From: Parvicella sp964387945
Lineage (GTDB): Bacteria; Bacteroidota; Bacteroidia; Flavobacteriales_D; Parvicellaceae
Reading direction: 5' to 3'
Assembly (NCBI GenBank): GCA_964387945.1
Contig: CAYLYX010000009.1
Location: 113,568-177,567 of the forward strand
DNA length: 64,000 nt
Below, one piece after another: positions 7,377 to 14,843 of this stretch; the stretch's first letter is position 1; each line of letters starts with the position of its first letter. The notes under the pieces are model-generated. The model was not told the DNA's origin. It worked only from the letters and a program-made list of their open reading frames with translations, and searched no databases. The translations under genes were made by a program, and so were the position numbers.

Positions 7377-8911
7377 TATTTTCTTTTTAGAAGTTTGGTT
7401 GAAATCATCTCCCAAAGAGATTTGTCCAAAAATAATATTATTCCTAAGTAAACAACAATTAGCGAATTATTGTACAAAAACTGAAGCCAGTTAACTCCTT
7501 TGGAAGTGTCGACTTCAGAGCGAACTAAAAACAAAACAAAAGCTAAAATTACATACAGGCCTATCTTTCGTAAGTTATAAGGTATTGGGTAAAATTTCTG
7601 ACCAAGAATGTATGATATTACCACCATTACTGCGTAACAAACCAACGTAGCCCACGCAGAAGCTATATAGCCATAAGAGGGAATAAACGTCAAATTAATG
7701 ATTACTGTGATACTGGCTCCGATAATACTTATAAGCGCACCATAATGGGTTTTATGTGAAAGTTTGTACCAGATACTCTGATTGATATAGATACCCAACA
7801 AAACATTAGCACCAAGAAGGATTGGGACAACCATAAGCCCCTCCCAATAATCTGGATCTGGAGTGAAATACCTAACGATTTGCAGATTCATTGACATTCC
7901 TAAAAACATCAGCGAAACGATAATAACGAAAAAGTTCATGATTTTGGCATAAGTCTTTTTCGATCCTTTCTCTTTTTCCGCGTTAAAGAAAAAAGGCTCT
8001 GCAGCATATCGATATGCTTGGAGGAACATAGAAATGATCATGGCAATCTTGTAATTTCCTCCATATATTCCCAACTCGGTTTGCGCCTGTTGATTGGCCG
8101 TTTGAAAATCCAGCCCTTTCTCCATTAACGTATCTGTAAGAATAGGCTTTAGCATCACTCTATCTAGCATCTCATTAACTATTCCTGCCAATCCCACAAA
8201 AAGCATTGGATAAGCATACCTAAACATTTCTTTCCACAATTGCCAATCAAACTGACCTCGATAACTCAACTGACCTCCCAAGAGTAAGAACTTTGAAATA
8301 CTCGCAATTAAGTTTGCAATAAAAACATAACCTACACCAATCTCTGGACTGTAGGTGATATCAATCAACCAATTGGAATTGCCTGCTTCAAAATTACCTT
8401 TACAATAGACCAAAAAATACAAATTCAGCCCAATGTTAATACCCACATTGGCAATGTTGATTAGGGCAAACTTCTTCGCCTTGTTTTCTTTTCTAAGCTT
8501 TGCCAAAGGAATAGAAGCAAGCGCATCAAGTGCAACTATAATAGCAAACCAAACAATATACTCGGAGTGATTTGGATATGCTAAAAACTCGGCTACTGGT
8601 TGCGCAAAAGCGATCGCGAAAAGGATGAATAACACGGATGTAGCGGTAACCGAAAAAAGTGAATTATTGTACGCTATCTTGGGGTTCACATCAGCCTTAG
8701 AAGAATAGCGAAAGTAGGATGTCTCCATACCGTAAGTCAAGAAAACAATCAAGAAGGCAACGTAAGCATACATCTCAGTTATAATTCCAAACTGATCCGG
8801 ATCAAAGACTTTAACATAGAACGGTGTTAACAGGAAGTTTAGTACCCTTGCTAGGATACTACTGGCTCCATAAATGGCTGTCTGACCTGCTAATTTTTTT
8901 AATGCGCCCAA
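7376..8911 (-). CDS. Polysaccharide/lipid-linked oligosaccharide flippase (MOP superfamily)
   Basis: A 511-residue polytopic membrane protein of the polysaccharide biosynthesis (Wzx/MVF-like) family with roughly 12-14 hydrophobic segments. It would translocate a lipid-linked glycan across the inner membrane. The N-terminus LKKLAGQTAIYGASSILARV is typical of Bacteroidota members. The start codon is a TTG (complement of 8909-8911): a TAA stop is the codon directly upstream, and the next in-frame ATG is about 46 codons inside the conserved domain. A TACATTTT element lies immediately upstream. No glycosyltransferase cluster is next to it, so the transported glycan is unknown. Confidence 0.85.
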   Translation of the reverse strand: MGALKKLAGQTAIYGASSILARVLNFLLTPFYVKVFDPDQFGIITEMYAYVAFLIVFLTYGMETSYFRYSSKADVNPKIAYNNSLFSVTATSVLFILFAIAFAQPVAEFLAYPNHSEYIVWFAIIVALDALASIPLAKLRKENKAKKFALINIANVGINIGLNLYFLVYCKGNFEAGNSNWLIDITYSPEIGVGYVFIANLIASISKFLLLGGQLSYRGQFDWQLWKEMFRYAYPMLFVGLAGIVNEMLDRVMLKPILTDTLMEKGLDFQTANQQAQTELGIYGGNYKIAMIISMFLQAYRYAAEPFFFNAEKEKGSKKTYAKIMNFFVIIVSLMFLGMSMNLQIVRYFTPDPDYWEGLMVVPILLGANVLLGIYINQSIWYKLSHKTHYGALISIIGASITVIINLTFIPSYGYIASAWATLVCYAVMVVISYILGQKFYPIPYNLRKIGLYVILAFVLFLVRSEVDTSKGVNWLQFLYNNSLIVVYLGIILFLDKSLWEMISTKLLKRK

Positions 8912-9068
8912 TTAAAATGTACACTTTTGGTATGATACAAAGGAAGTGATTATCCTTCGTGAAGATTGGATCAATGATTATTTGTATCAACGCAAGAATG
9001 TTGGCAGCAGCAATCCTCAATGCCAAAGCCAAAACGGTATTCCAAAAGTTATTATTTGCAAATACGGA

Positions 9069-10283
9069 TCAAGACAACATCATCACTGCTTTCTTCAGCG
9101 CTGTGATGAACACATCTACCTCCTCTTTCGTATTATAAAACGCAAAAGAAGCTCTGATGGTTCCCGGGATTTTGTAGAAGTCCATCAAGGGTTGGGTACA
9201 GTGATGACCCGTTCTTACTGCTACGCCCATTTGGTCCAATAATGTTCCTACATCAAAAGGGTGGGTGCCTTCTACCAGAAAACTAATCACACTTGCTTTG
9301 TGCTCGGCAGTTCCGACAATACGAACCCCATTGATTTGGTTTAATTCGGCAGTGGCGTATTCCAAAAGGGCTTCTTCTTGTTTCTGTATCAACTCATACC
9401 CTACTTTTTGAATAAATTTAACAGCCGCAGCTGTTGCAATTCCGCCTGCAATGTTTGGTGTTCCTGCTTCAAATTTATGAGGAAGACAATTATAAGTTGT
9501 TTTTTCAAACGTCACTTCTTTGATCATATCCCCACCTCCCTGATAAGGCGGCATCGCGTTGAGCACTTCTTCTTTGCCATACAGCACTCCCACTCCCGTA
9601 GGTCCAAACATTTTATGCGCTGAGAAGGTCAAAAAGTCACAATCCAACTCCTGAACATTAACGCTGGTATGTGGTACCGACTGCGCAGCATCAATTAGTA
9701 CTTTTGCCCCCACTTTGTGCGCATCAGCTATCATTTTTTTGATCGGATTGATGGTTCCTAACGTGTTGGAAATATGCGTCACGGCAACCATTTTTGTTCT
9801 TTCAGAAAGCAGCTTCAAATAATCCTCATACGCCAACTCTCCTTCTTCATTCATAGGAATTACCTTAAGTAAGGCTCCTTTCTCTTCACAGATCATTTGC
9901 CAGGGAACAATATTGCTATGATGCTCCATAGTAGAAATGATGACCTCATCTCCTTCATGAATAAACTCCCTACCAAAACTACTCGCCACTAAATTGATAC
10001 CCCCAGTTGTTCCAGTGGTAAAAATTACCTCATGGCTGTGTTTAGCGTGGATGAATTCTCTCAGTATCTCTCTACTTTCTTCGTATTTATTCGTAGCCAG
10101 TTGACTTAAATGATGTACACCTCGATGAATATTGCTATTGTATTCTTGGTAGTAATCATCAATGCTCTGAATTACTGCATACGGTTTCTGAGCAGTTGCT
10201 CCATTATCTAAATAAACCAATTGGCTACCATTCACCACCCGCTGTAAAATGGGAAATTCTTTTCTTATCTCTTCAATATTCAT
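9069..10283 (-). CDS. sufS: SufS-type cysteine desulfurase
   Basis: PLP-dependent group II cysteine desulfurase that removes sulfur from cysteine as an enzyme persulfide for Fe-S assembly, handing it to SufE (gene at 743-1156). Visible features are the MEHHSNIVPW region near PLP, the PLP-binding lysine in TFSAHKMFGPTG and the catalytic cysteine in RTGHHCTQPL. About 404 residues, the usual length. I place the start at the ATG at 10283. An ATG at 10292 is equally possible. An in-frame start at 10316 would lie upstream of the probable -7 element (10302-10309), so it is unlikely. sufBCD is not adjacent. Confidence 0.93.
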   Translation of the reverse strand: MNIEEIRKEFPILQRVVNGSQLVYLDNGATAQKPYAVIQSIDDYYQEYNSNIHRGVHHLSQLATNKYEESREILREFIHAKHSHEVIFTTGTTGGINLVASSFGREFIHEGDEVIISTMEHHSNIVPWQMICEEKGALLKVIPMNEEGELAYEDYLKLLSERTKMVAVTHISNTLGTINPIKKMIADAHKVGAKVLIDAAQSVPHTSVNVQELDCDFLTFSAHKMFGPTGVGVLYGKEEVLNAMPPYQGGGDMIKEVTFEKTTYNCLPHKFEAGTPNIAGGIATAAAVKFIQKVGYELIQKQEEALLEYATAELNQINGVRIVGTAEHKASVISFLVEGTHPFDVGTLLDQMGVAVRTGHHCTQPLMDFYKIPGTIRASFAFYNTKEEVDVFITALKKAVMMLS

Positions 10284-10301
10284 CGCTGGCATTTGTGGCA
10301 A

Positions 10302-10309
10302 CAAAGGTA
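10302..10309 (-). promoter_or_regulatory. -7 promoter element TACCTTTG of sufS
   Basis: Exact match to TAnnTTTG on the minus strand, 9 nt before the ATG at 10292 and 18 nt before the ATG at 10283. It helps to reject the more distal start codon. The divergent promoter at 10345-10352 lies only 35 bp away. Confidence 0.6.
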
Positions 10310-10344
10310 ATGGCAAGGAATTGATTTTGAGCTGGTTTTTTGCC

Positions 10345-10352
10345 TATTTTTG
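10345..10352 (+). promoter_or_regulatory. -7 promoter element TATTTTTG of the frameshifted membrane protein gene
   Basis: Exact TAnnTTTG match 21 nt before the ATG at 10374, with a TTG about 21 nt upstream as a possible -33 element. It forms a compact divergent promoter pair with the sufS promoter. Confidence 0.55.
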
Positions 10353-10373
10353 CCTTTCAAAATAAAGCATACT

Positions 10374-10846
10374 ATGGAAGATCAAGATGATATTTTAGAA
10401 TTTGATGTTAGTGCATCAAGTAACGGGAAAAGAACTGGATTACTTACAACAGCCTGCGTCTTAAGCTGGATAATGGGAGGAATCATGGTGCTATCAACAG
10501 GTTTAATGCTATTAATGAAGAACTTCTTTTTGAAACTATCATGAAAGAGGCCTATGCTGACATGGACAAAATTCAACGTGCACAGATGGATATGCTTGCA
10601 GAAAACTTCAACAACATATTCCTATTTAATTTTGTTGCTTATTCTATAAGTATTTTTGCCGTGATTTTGATGTACAGGTTGAATAAGGTTGGCTTCTACA
10701 TATATGCTCCGTTGCACGTATTAATGATTGTTTACCCTTATCTAACTTATAGCCCATTTGAAGTTAGTGGTGGTTTAATTTTTAGCGTTGCTATACTTGG
10801 CACTTTCATCAGTTTTTACGGTGTGAATCTCAAACACATGAAGTAA
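10374..10846 (+). pseudogene. Small four-helix membrane protein gene interrupted by a frameshift
   Basis: Two overlapping frames together look like one gene. The 5' frame (10374-10544) encodes an acidic N-terminus and a transmembrane helix (LLTTACVLSWIMGGIMVLST). The 3' frame (open well upstream of its ATG at 10541, ending 10846) encodes a hydrophilic helix and three more membrane helices ending FYGVNLKHMK. From memory, Bacteroidota have about 150-residue proteins with exactly this order, including the terminal VNLKHM. Adding one T to the T5 run at 10527-10531 would fuse the frames as ...KNFFFETIMKEAY. Alternatives are a real disruption, a sequencing error or two coupled ORFs (they overlap as ATGA). 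Function unknown. Confidence 0.6.
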
Positions 10847-10850
10847 AGGC

Positions 10851-11474
10851 TTACTTCTCTCTTTCCATCTGATAGAGATCAAGCACATCTAGTATAGAAT
10901 TGTACGTTCTAGCGCGTTGCGCTTCCATCTGGTTGGGGTCAACCCACTGCACGTCCGTGATTCCTTCTTCCTCTTGCGGTGTGAGGAACTCTTCTCCCTT
11001 GTAGGTAAGTAGATACCAATGGGTTGTCTTAAAGTACTTTTTGCCTTTGGCAGAATAGGTGTGGAAAGTTTTAAGAAGTTTCTTTTTCACCTTTGGACCG
11101 CTAATTCCGCACTCCTCTTCAATTTCTCGAATCGCAGCTTTCTTTAATTCTTCGTTTTTTTCCACCTTTCCTTTAGGAATATCCCAATAGCCTAATCGAT
11201 CAATAAAGAGTATTTCCCCCCTCTTATTCTCAACTATTCCGCCAGCCGCTTCAATTCTTCGATGATCTCCAAAGAAAAGCTTCATCAGTTTTTTTAGGCT
11301 GGGGTTCACAACATAAATCGGTTTTGAAGCATTCATATTGCGATGAAGTGACATCAGACTGTCCTTATCTTCTTCATTCTCACAGGCAAATGTTTTGACT
11401 CTCTTCTTAAGTGCAGTGACTTCACTGGTCTCGAGGAAGAAAATTGGTTTGTTGTAAATAAAAACTTTGTACAT
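10851..11474 (-). CDS. Nudix hydrolase
   Basis: A 207-residue protein with a complete Nudix box at 102-124 (GKVEKNEELKKAAIREIEEE followed by CGI), which hydrolyses a nucleoside diphosphate linked to another moiety. The N-terminal 70 residues (KVFIYNKPIFFLET...) form a separate domain found with this Nudix type in Bacteroidota. Substrate unknown. The start ATG is only 8 bp from the divergent pyrE start, so the two genes have overlapping regulatory DNA and the pyrE -7 element lies across the Nudix start codon. A nucleotide-metabolism link to pyrE is possible but only suggested by position. Confidence 0.85.
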   Translation of the reverse strand: MYKVFIYNKPIFFLETSEVTALKKRVKTFACENEEDKDSLMSLHRNMNASKPIYVVNPSLKKLMKLFFGDHRRIEAAGGIVENKRGEILFIDRLGYWDIPKGKVEKNEELKKAAIREIEEECGISGPKVKKKLLKTFHTYSAKGKKYFKTTHWYLLTYKGEEFLTPQEEEGITDVQWVDPNQMEAQRARTYNSILDVLDLYQMEREK

Positions 11475-11477
11475 TTG
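11470..11477 (+). promoter_or_regulatory. -7 promoter element TACATTTG of pyrE, overlapping the divergent Nudix start
   Basis: Exact TAnnTTTG match ending 5 nt before the pyrE ATG, with a TTTG 18 nt upstream as a good -33 candidate. It covers the Nudix start codon on the opposite strand (complement of 11472-11474). It predicts a leaderless or near-leaderless pyrE mRNA. Confidence 0.65.
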
Positions 11478-11482
11478 CGGCT

Positions 11483-12124
11483 ATGGTTTACGATGAGGAA
11501 TGCGGGCTAAAAGTAGCAGAATTTTTGCTAAAAATCAAGGCAGTTAAGCTACAACCAGATCAGCCGTTCACATGGGCTTCTGGATGGAAATCTCCAATTT
11601 ACTGCGACAATAGAAAAACACTTTCCTACCCGGAAATTAGAACTTATTTGCGCCAGCGATTTGTAGATTTGATCGTAGAGACGTATGGCAAACCAGACGT
11701 AATTGCTGGTGTTGCAACCGGAGGTATCGCCATTGGTGCTTTGGTTGCTCAGGAGCTGGGTGTTCCTTTTATTTACGTACGATCATCTTCGAAATCTCAT
11801 GGTTTGAATAATCAAATTGAAGGAGACTTAAGAGAAGGACAGAGTGTTGTGGTGATTGAAGATCTTGTTTCTAGCGGTAAAAGTTCGTTGGTTGCTGTGG
11901 ACGCCCTGCGTGAAGCAGGTGCTACTGTAAAAGGTATGGCTGCAATTTTTACGTATGGTTTTGATTTAGCTGCAGAAAACTTTAAAAAGCACAACTGCAA
12001 ACTCAGCACATTATCCGATTATTCTTTGCTGTTACAACAAGCAGTAGATTCAAATTATATATCTGAAGATAAGCTAGATACACTTGGTGAATGGCGAACA
12101 TCTCCAAATACATGGAGCAATTAA
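11483..12124 (+). CDS. pyrE: Orotate phosphoribosyltransferase
   Basis: Transfers phosphoribosyl from PRPP to orotate, giving OMP in pyrimidine synthesis. The 213-residue protein has the orotate/PRPP contact region GWKSPIYCDNRKTLSYP (about 34-50) and the PRPP-binding signature VVVIEDLVSSGKSS at 122-135. The ATG at 11483 is directly preceded by a -7 element. The downstream SRPBCC gene starts 10 nt after the stop and may be cotranscribed. Length and motifs are standard, and the identification is secure. Confidence 0.95.
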   Translation: MVYDEECGLKVAEFLLKIKAVKLQPDQPFTWASGWKSPIYCDNRKTLSYPEIRTYLRQRFVDLIVETYGKPDVIAGVATGGIAIGALVAQELGVPFIYVRSSSKSHGLNNQIEGDLREGQSVVVIEDLVSSGKSSLVAVDALREAGATVKGMAAIFTYGFDLAAENFKKHNCKLSTLSDYSLLLQQAVDSNYISEDKLDTLGEWRTSPNTWSN

Positions 12125-12134
12125 ACTTTGTACA

Positions 12135-12539
12135 ATGACAAAAATTGAAAGTAAGGAAGTAGTGATAGCAGCAAACAGTCAGGTTTGCTTCGATTTTTTG
12201 ATGGATTTGAATAATTATCAATTATTGCTTCCAAAAGACAAGATCTCAGACTGGCAAAGCGATGAGAAAAGTTGTTCCTTCAAAATCCAAAACACCTACA
12301 AGCTATCGTTAAAATACTCTGAAAGCGAGCCAACAAGCAAAATTTTGATCGTTAGTGGAGAAGGGTCTCCTTTTTCGTTTGACCTTTACATCAACTTAGA
12401 GAATCAAGGAGAATCTACTGGAGCTCAATTGGTGTGTCATGCAGACATTAACCCTTTCCTTAAAATGATGGTTCAAAAGCCACTCAACAATCTGTTTGAC
12501 TACATGGCAGACAGAATGGTGAAGGTACTTGGCGCATAA
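12135..12539 (+). CDS. SRPBCC-family small protein
   Basis: A 134-residue protein of the SRPBCC (START-like, ligand-binding) fold by overall pattern: an opening beta strand (IESKEVVIAANSQVCFDFLM), a central strand-rich part and a long C-terminal helix (LKMMVQKPLNNLFDYMADRM). Bacteroidota often place such an orphan gene immediately after pyrE. I chose the ATG at 12135. A longer in-frame start would overlap pyrE. An AAACTTTG element lies 3 nt before the ATG, but read-through from pyrE seems just as likely. Ligand unknown. Confidence 0.75.
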   Translation: MTKIESKEVVIAANSQVCFDFLMDLNNYQLLLPKDKISDWQSDEKSCSFKIQNTYKLSLKYSESEPTSKILIVSGEGSPFSFDLYINLENQGESTGAQLVCHADINPFLKMMVQKPLNNLFDYMADRMVKVLGA

Positions 12540-12589
12540 TTTACCAGTAAATACGTCAAATTACGTAGATCGGAGCTATTTCGCCTTTT

Positions 12590-12597
12590 TATGTTTG
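12590..12597 (+). promoter_or_regulatory. -7 promoter element TATGTTTG
   Basis: Exact TAnnTTTG match 15 nt before the ATG of the exported protein at 12613. No clear -33 element. Confidence 0.5.
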
Positions 12598-12612
12598 TAA
12601 AAAATTACAAGC

Positions 12613-14181
12613 ATGAAAAACCTATTTTTATTTACTCTGAGCATCTGTATGCTGCTCATAAGCGGCAATTCTTCTGCTCAAACCATTGACAAAGAAGTAA
12701 CATTTGAACTCGACAAAAAAGCAAAACGTGGACGTTTAGCCAATGTTGAAATTGATGGAGCCGGAAATTACAAGCTTTACTACATTACGAAAACAAAAAG
12801 TAAACTGATCAAATTTCAGATCTACACTTTTGATCCTGACTTTAACTTTATCAGCAAAGTGGATGACGAGTTGGAATTAGAAAAAGTAAAAACTAAATAT
12901 AGCTGGTTTAACTTTAAAGGAGAACTTTATTCAGTTGAAGGAATTACTTTGAACTGGAATCCAGCGGTTTCACTTAAACTCAAGAAAAAGAAAACTACCT
13001 ATAGGTACGACTGGCTATTGTTAGGTTACTACAAGACAGTTGAGGTTCTTGACAAGGTTAAGCCACGAACTGATGACGGCTTGAAATACTTCGCAAAGTC
13101 TTATTTTGAAGATGAGATTACAGGTGACATTTACATAATAGCTGGAGCTGCCCCAGGCATGGTAAGTAAGGATGCAGGTGCACAACTTACTGACCTAAGA
13201 ATTCTAAAGTACGATTGGGATCTAAATAAAGTAGCTGAAGCTAAAATACCTTTTGAATATGGGCAAGAAGTCGCCTTTGCCCAAGGTTTTGCGGAATCAG
13301 ACCCAGAAAATCCAGCAGCAGTTGGATTTGCCGGTGGAGTTGTCGTATTTGCTCCAACAGTATGGAAGGGAAGTTCAGCTCCCGTTGACAAAAACAAAGG
13401 AAACTTCACTATTGTAGAGTTCGATAAGGATCTTAACATAGTAACTCGTGAGTCTTTTGAGAACCCATCTCCGGGCTGGACAATTGAGGGTATGCAATGG
13501 GCTCTCAACGATGAGGGGAAAAGAGACATCTACCTCTACGGACCTGCTGCTTTTGGTAAAGACAAATATTATATGAATGCCAAACAAGTAGCAAAGAAAA
13601 AGTCAATTCAAGTAATGAAAGTCTCTTCAAGTAAAATTGAATACTTAACAGAAACTACTCTTGAAGATATTGAAGCGGCTAAAGCAATGCCTCCTTCTAA
13701 CAAGAAAACAGCGGATTACAACGGAAGAGAAAAACCTTCGTTCAACTTTACGCAACTATCCTCTGGAAACATCCTGCTATACGGACAATACTACTTTGAT
13801 GGAAAACCTTCAGACTATATGGCATTGGAATTTGACAACAATGGAAAACTAGTTTCCAACTACACCAGAAACATGGAAACAAAGATCAAAGTTCCATTCA
13901 CATGTGTCAACTCTGTAACTGAAACAGCCAACGGAGTTTATTGGATTTCTTACGAAGCTGAAGGAGATGAAACAACCAAATATATTGTTCCGGTCATCAC
14001 CAAGCTAGATACAAAAGCTAAAAACGTAAACGATCCTGTAATCTTAGGTAATGACGGTAAAAAACAGCAATACTATGTTGATCCTTCCTACCCACTTCTT
14101 AACCTGTCAGACACAGAACAAGTGTACTTTGGAAGCGATAAGAAAGGGAAAAACATCTGGTTTTGTAGAGTGAAGCTTTAG
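12613..14181 (+). CDS. Exported protein of unknown function
   Basis: A 522-residue protein with a cleavable signal peptide (ending about SGNSSAQ, residue 23). The mature part has repeated short strands of the type IYTFDPDFNFISKVDDE, ILKYDWDLNKVAEAKIP and IVEFDKDLNIVTRESFE. This regular spacing suggests a beta-propeller or similar all-beta repeat protein. No sorting domain or lipobox is visible, so a periplasmic location is likely. I recognise no named family. It is monocistronic, with its own promoter element at 12590 and a strong terminator at 14197. Confidence 0.75.
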   Translation: MKNLFLFTLSICMLLISGNSSAQTIDKEVTFELDKKAKRGRLANVEIDGAGNYKLYYITKTKSKLIKFQIYTFDPDFNFISKVDDELELEKVKTKYSWFNFKGELYSVEGITLNWNPAVSLKLKKKKTTYRYDWLLLGYYKTVEVLDKVKPRTDDGLKYFAKSYFEDEITGDIYIIAGAAPGMVSKDAGAQLTDLRILKYDWDLNKVAEAKIPFEYGQEVAFAQGFAESDPENPAAVGFAGGVVVFAPTVWKGSSAPVDKNKGNFTIVEFDKDLNIVTRESFENPSPGWTIEGMQWALNDEGKRDIYLYGPAAFGKDKYYMNAKQVAKKKSIQVMKVSSSKIEYLTETTLEDIEAAKAMPPSNKKTADYNGREKPSFNFTQLSSGNILLYGQYYFDGKPSDYMALEFDNNGKLVSNYTRNMETKIKVPFTCVNSVTETANGVYWISYEAEGDETTKYIVPVITKLDTKAKNVNDPVILGNDGKKQQYYVDPSYPLLNLSDTEQVYFGSDKKGKNIWFCRVKL

Positions 14182-14196
14182 AATAAGAGATTGACG

Positions 14197-14238
14197 AAAA
14201 AAAATGCTGTTTCTTTTTTTTGGGAACAGCATTTTTTT
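14197..14238. terminator. Bidirectional intrinsic terminator
   Basis: A stem of about 14 bp: A-run plus ATGCTGTT (from 14198) paired with AACAGCAT plus T-run (14225-14238), flanked by poly-A and poly-T. It works for the exported protein gene on the plus strand and for the DUF2064 gene on the minus strand, whose stop codon it touches. Confidence 0.85.
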
Positions 14239-14842
14239 ATTCTTCAATCAGTCCCTTCAAGTCATCAGGGATATCTTCTATCGTGATTACTTCATTTAAG
14301 GTGGGTAGAATATAGTGCGTCTTATTTTCGTTCTTGATTTCAATCAACAAGTCTAGAATAACATTCTCATGTTCCCATTCCTTGTTCAGTAATAAATCTG
14401 CTGATAAATCATTCATTCCGAGCAAATATAACCCGCCATCTTTTGCAGGACCAATTACCATATCATGCTTGTCCAGCGCTCTAAACGCCTCTTCAATTAT
14501 TCCCGCGTTTAAATCGTAGCAATCACAACCAATCACGATAACCTTATTGGCCCACTCCCCAAAACTTACCTTTGAGGCATTGTACATTCGTTCTCCTAGG
14601 TCTTCCCCTTTTTGAATGGACTTCTCAAAATGACCATCGTCAAATTCATCACTATTGGACACAAAATCAGAATAGTAACACTTTCGTTGTGCGATTACTG
14701 ATTTTGCTACATCTGCGGTGTGTTTAATCAGTGCTAAATGGATTTCCAATGCACTTTCATCACCAATATCGGCAGCGAGCTGCTTTTTTACCTGTCCTTC
14801 AACTGGGTTTTTACAAAATATGATCAGATGGTTAATGGTCAT
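14237..14842 (-). CDS. DUF2064 / TIGR04282-type nucleotidyl- or glycosyltransferase-like protein
   Basis: A 201-residue GT-A-fold protein of the DUF2064 (TIGR04282) group, related to nucleotidyltransferases. It shows LIIFCKNPVEGQVKKQLA, GEDLGERMYNA, VIVIGCDCYDL and VIGPAKDGGLYLLGM. In relatives I remember, the first motif ends VKTRL and the metal-binding motif is GTDCP. Here they read VKKQL and GCDCY, so activity may be altered. The start is the ATG at 14842, one base after the metG stop. A longer frame would run back into metG. Probably cotranscribed with metG. The name linked to this family (arsenosugar biosynthesis) is not supported by any neighbour. Confidence 0.75.
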   Translation of the reverse strand: MTINHLIIFCKNPVEGQVKKQLAADIGDESALEIHLALIKHTADVAKSVIAQRKCYYSDFVSNSDEFDDGHFEKSIQKGEDLGERMYNASKVSFGEWANKVIVIGCDCYDLNAGIIEEAFRALDKHDMVIGPAKDGGLYLLGMNDLSADLLLNKEWEHENVILDLLIEIKNENKTHYILPTLNEVITIEDIPDDLKGLIEE

Positions 14843-14843
14843 G

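Noticed and set aside
8946..9242. Plus-strand frame between the flippase and sufS
   Set aside because: It runs into the conserved 3' end of sufS on the other strand and shows no domain. The 8912-9068 gap is better read as the flippase upstream region.
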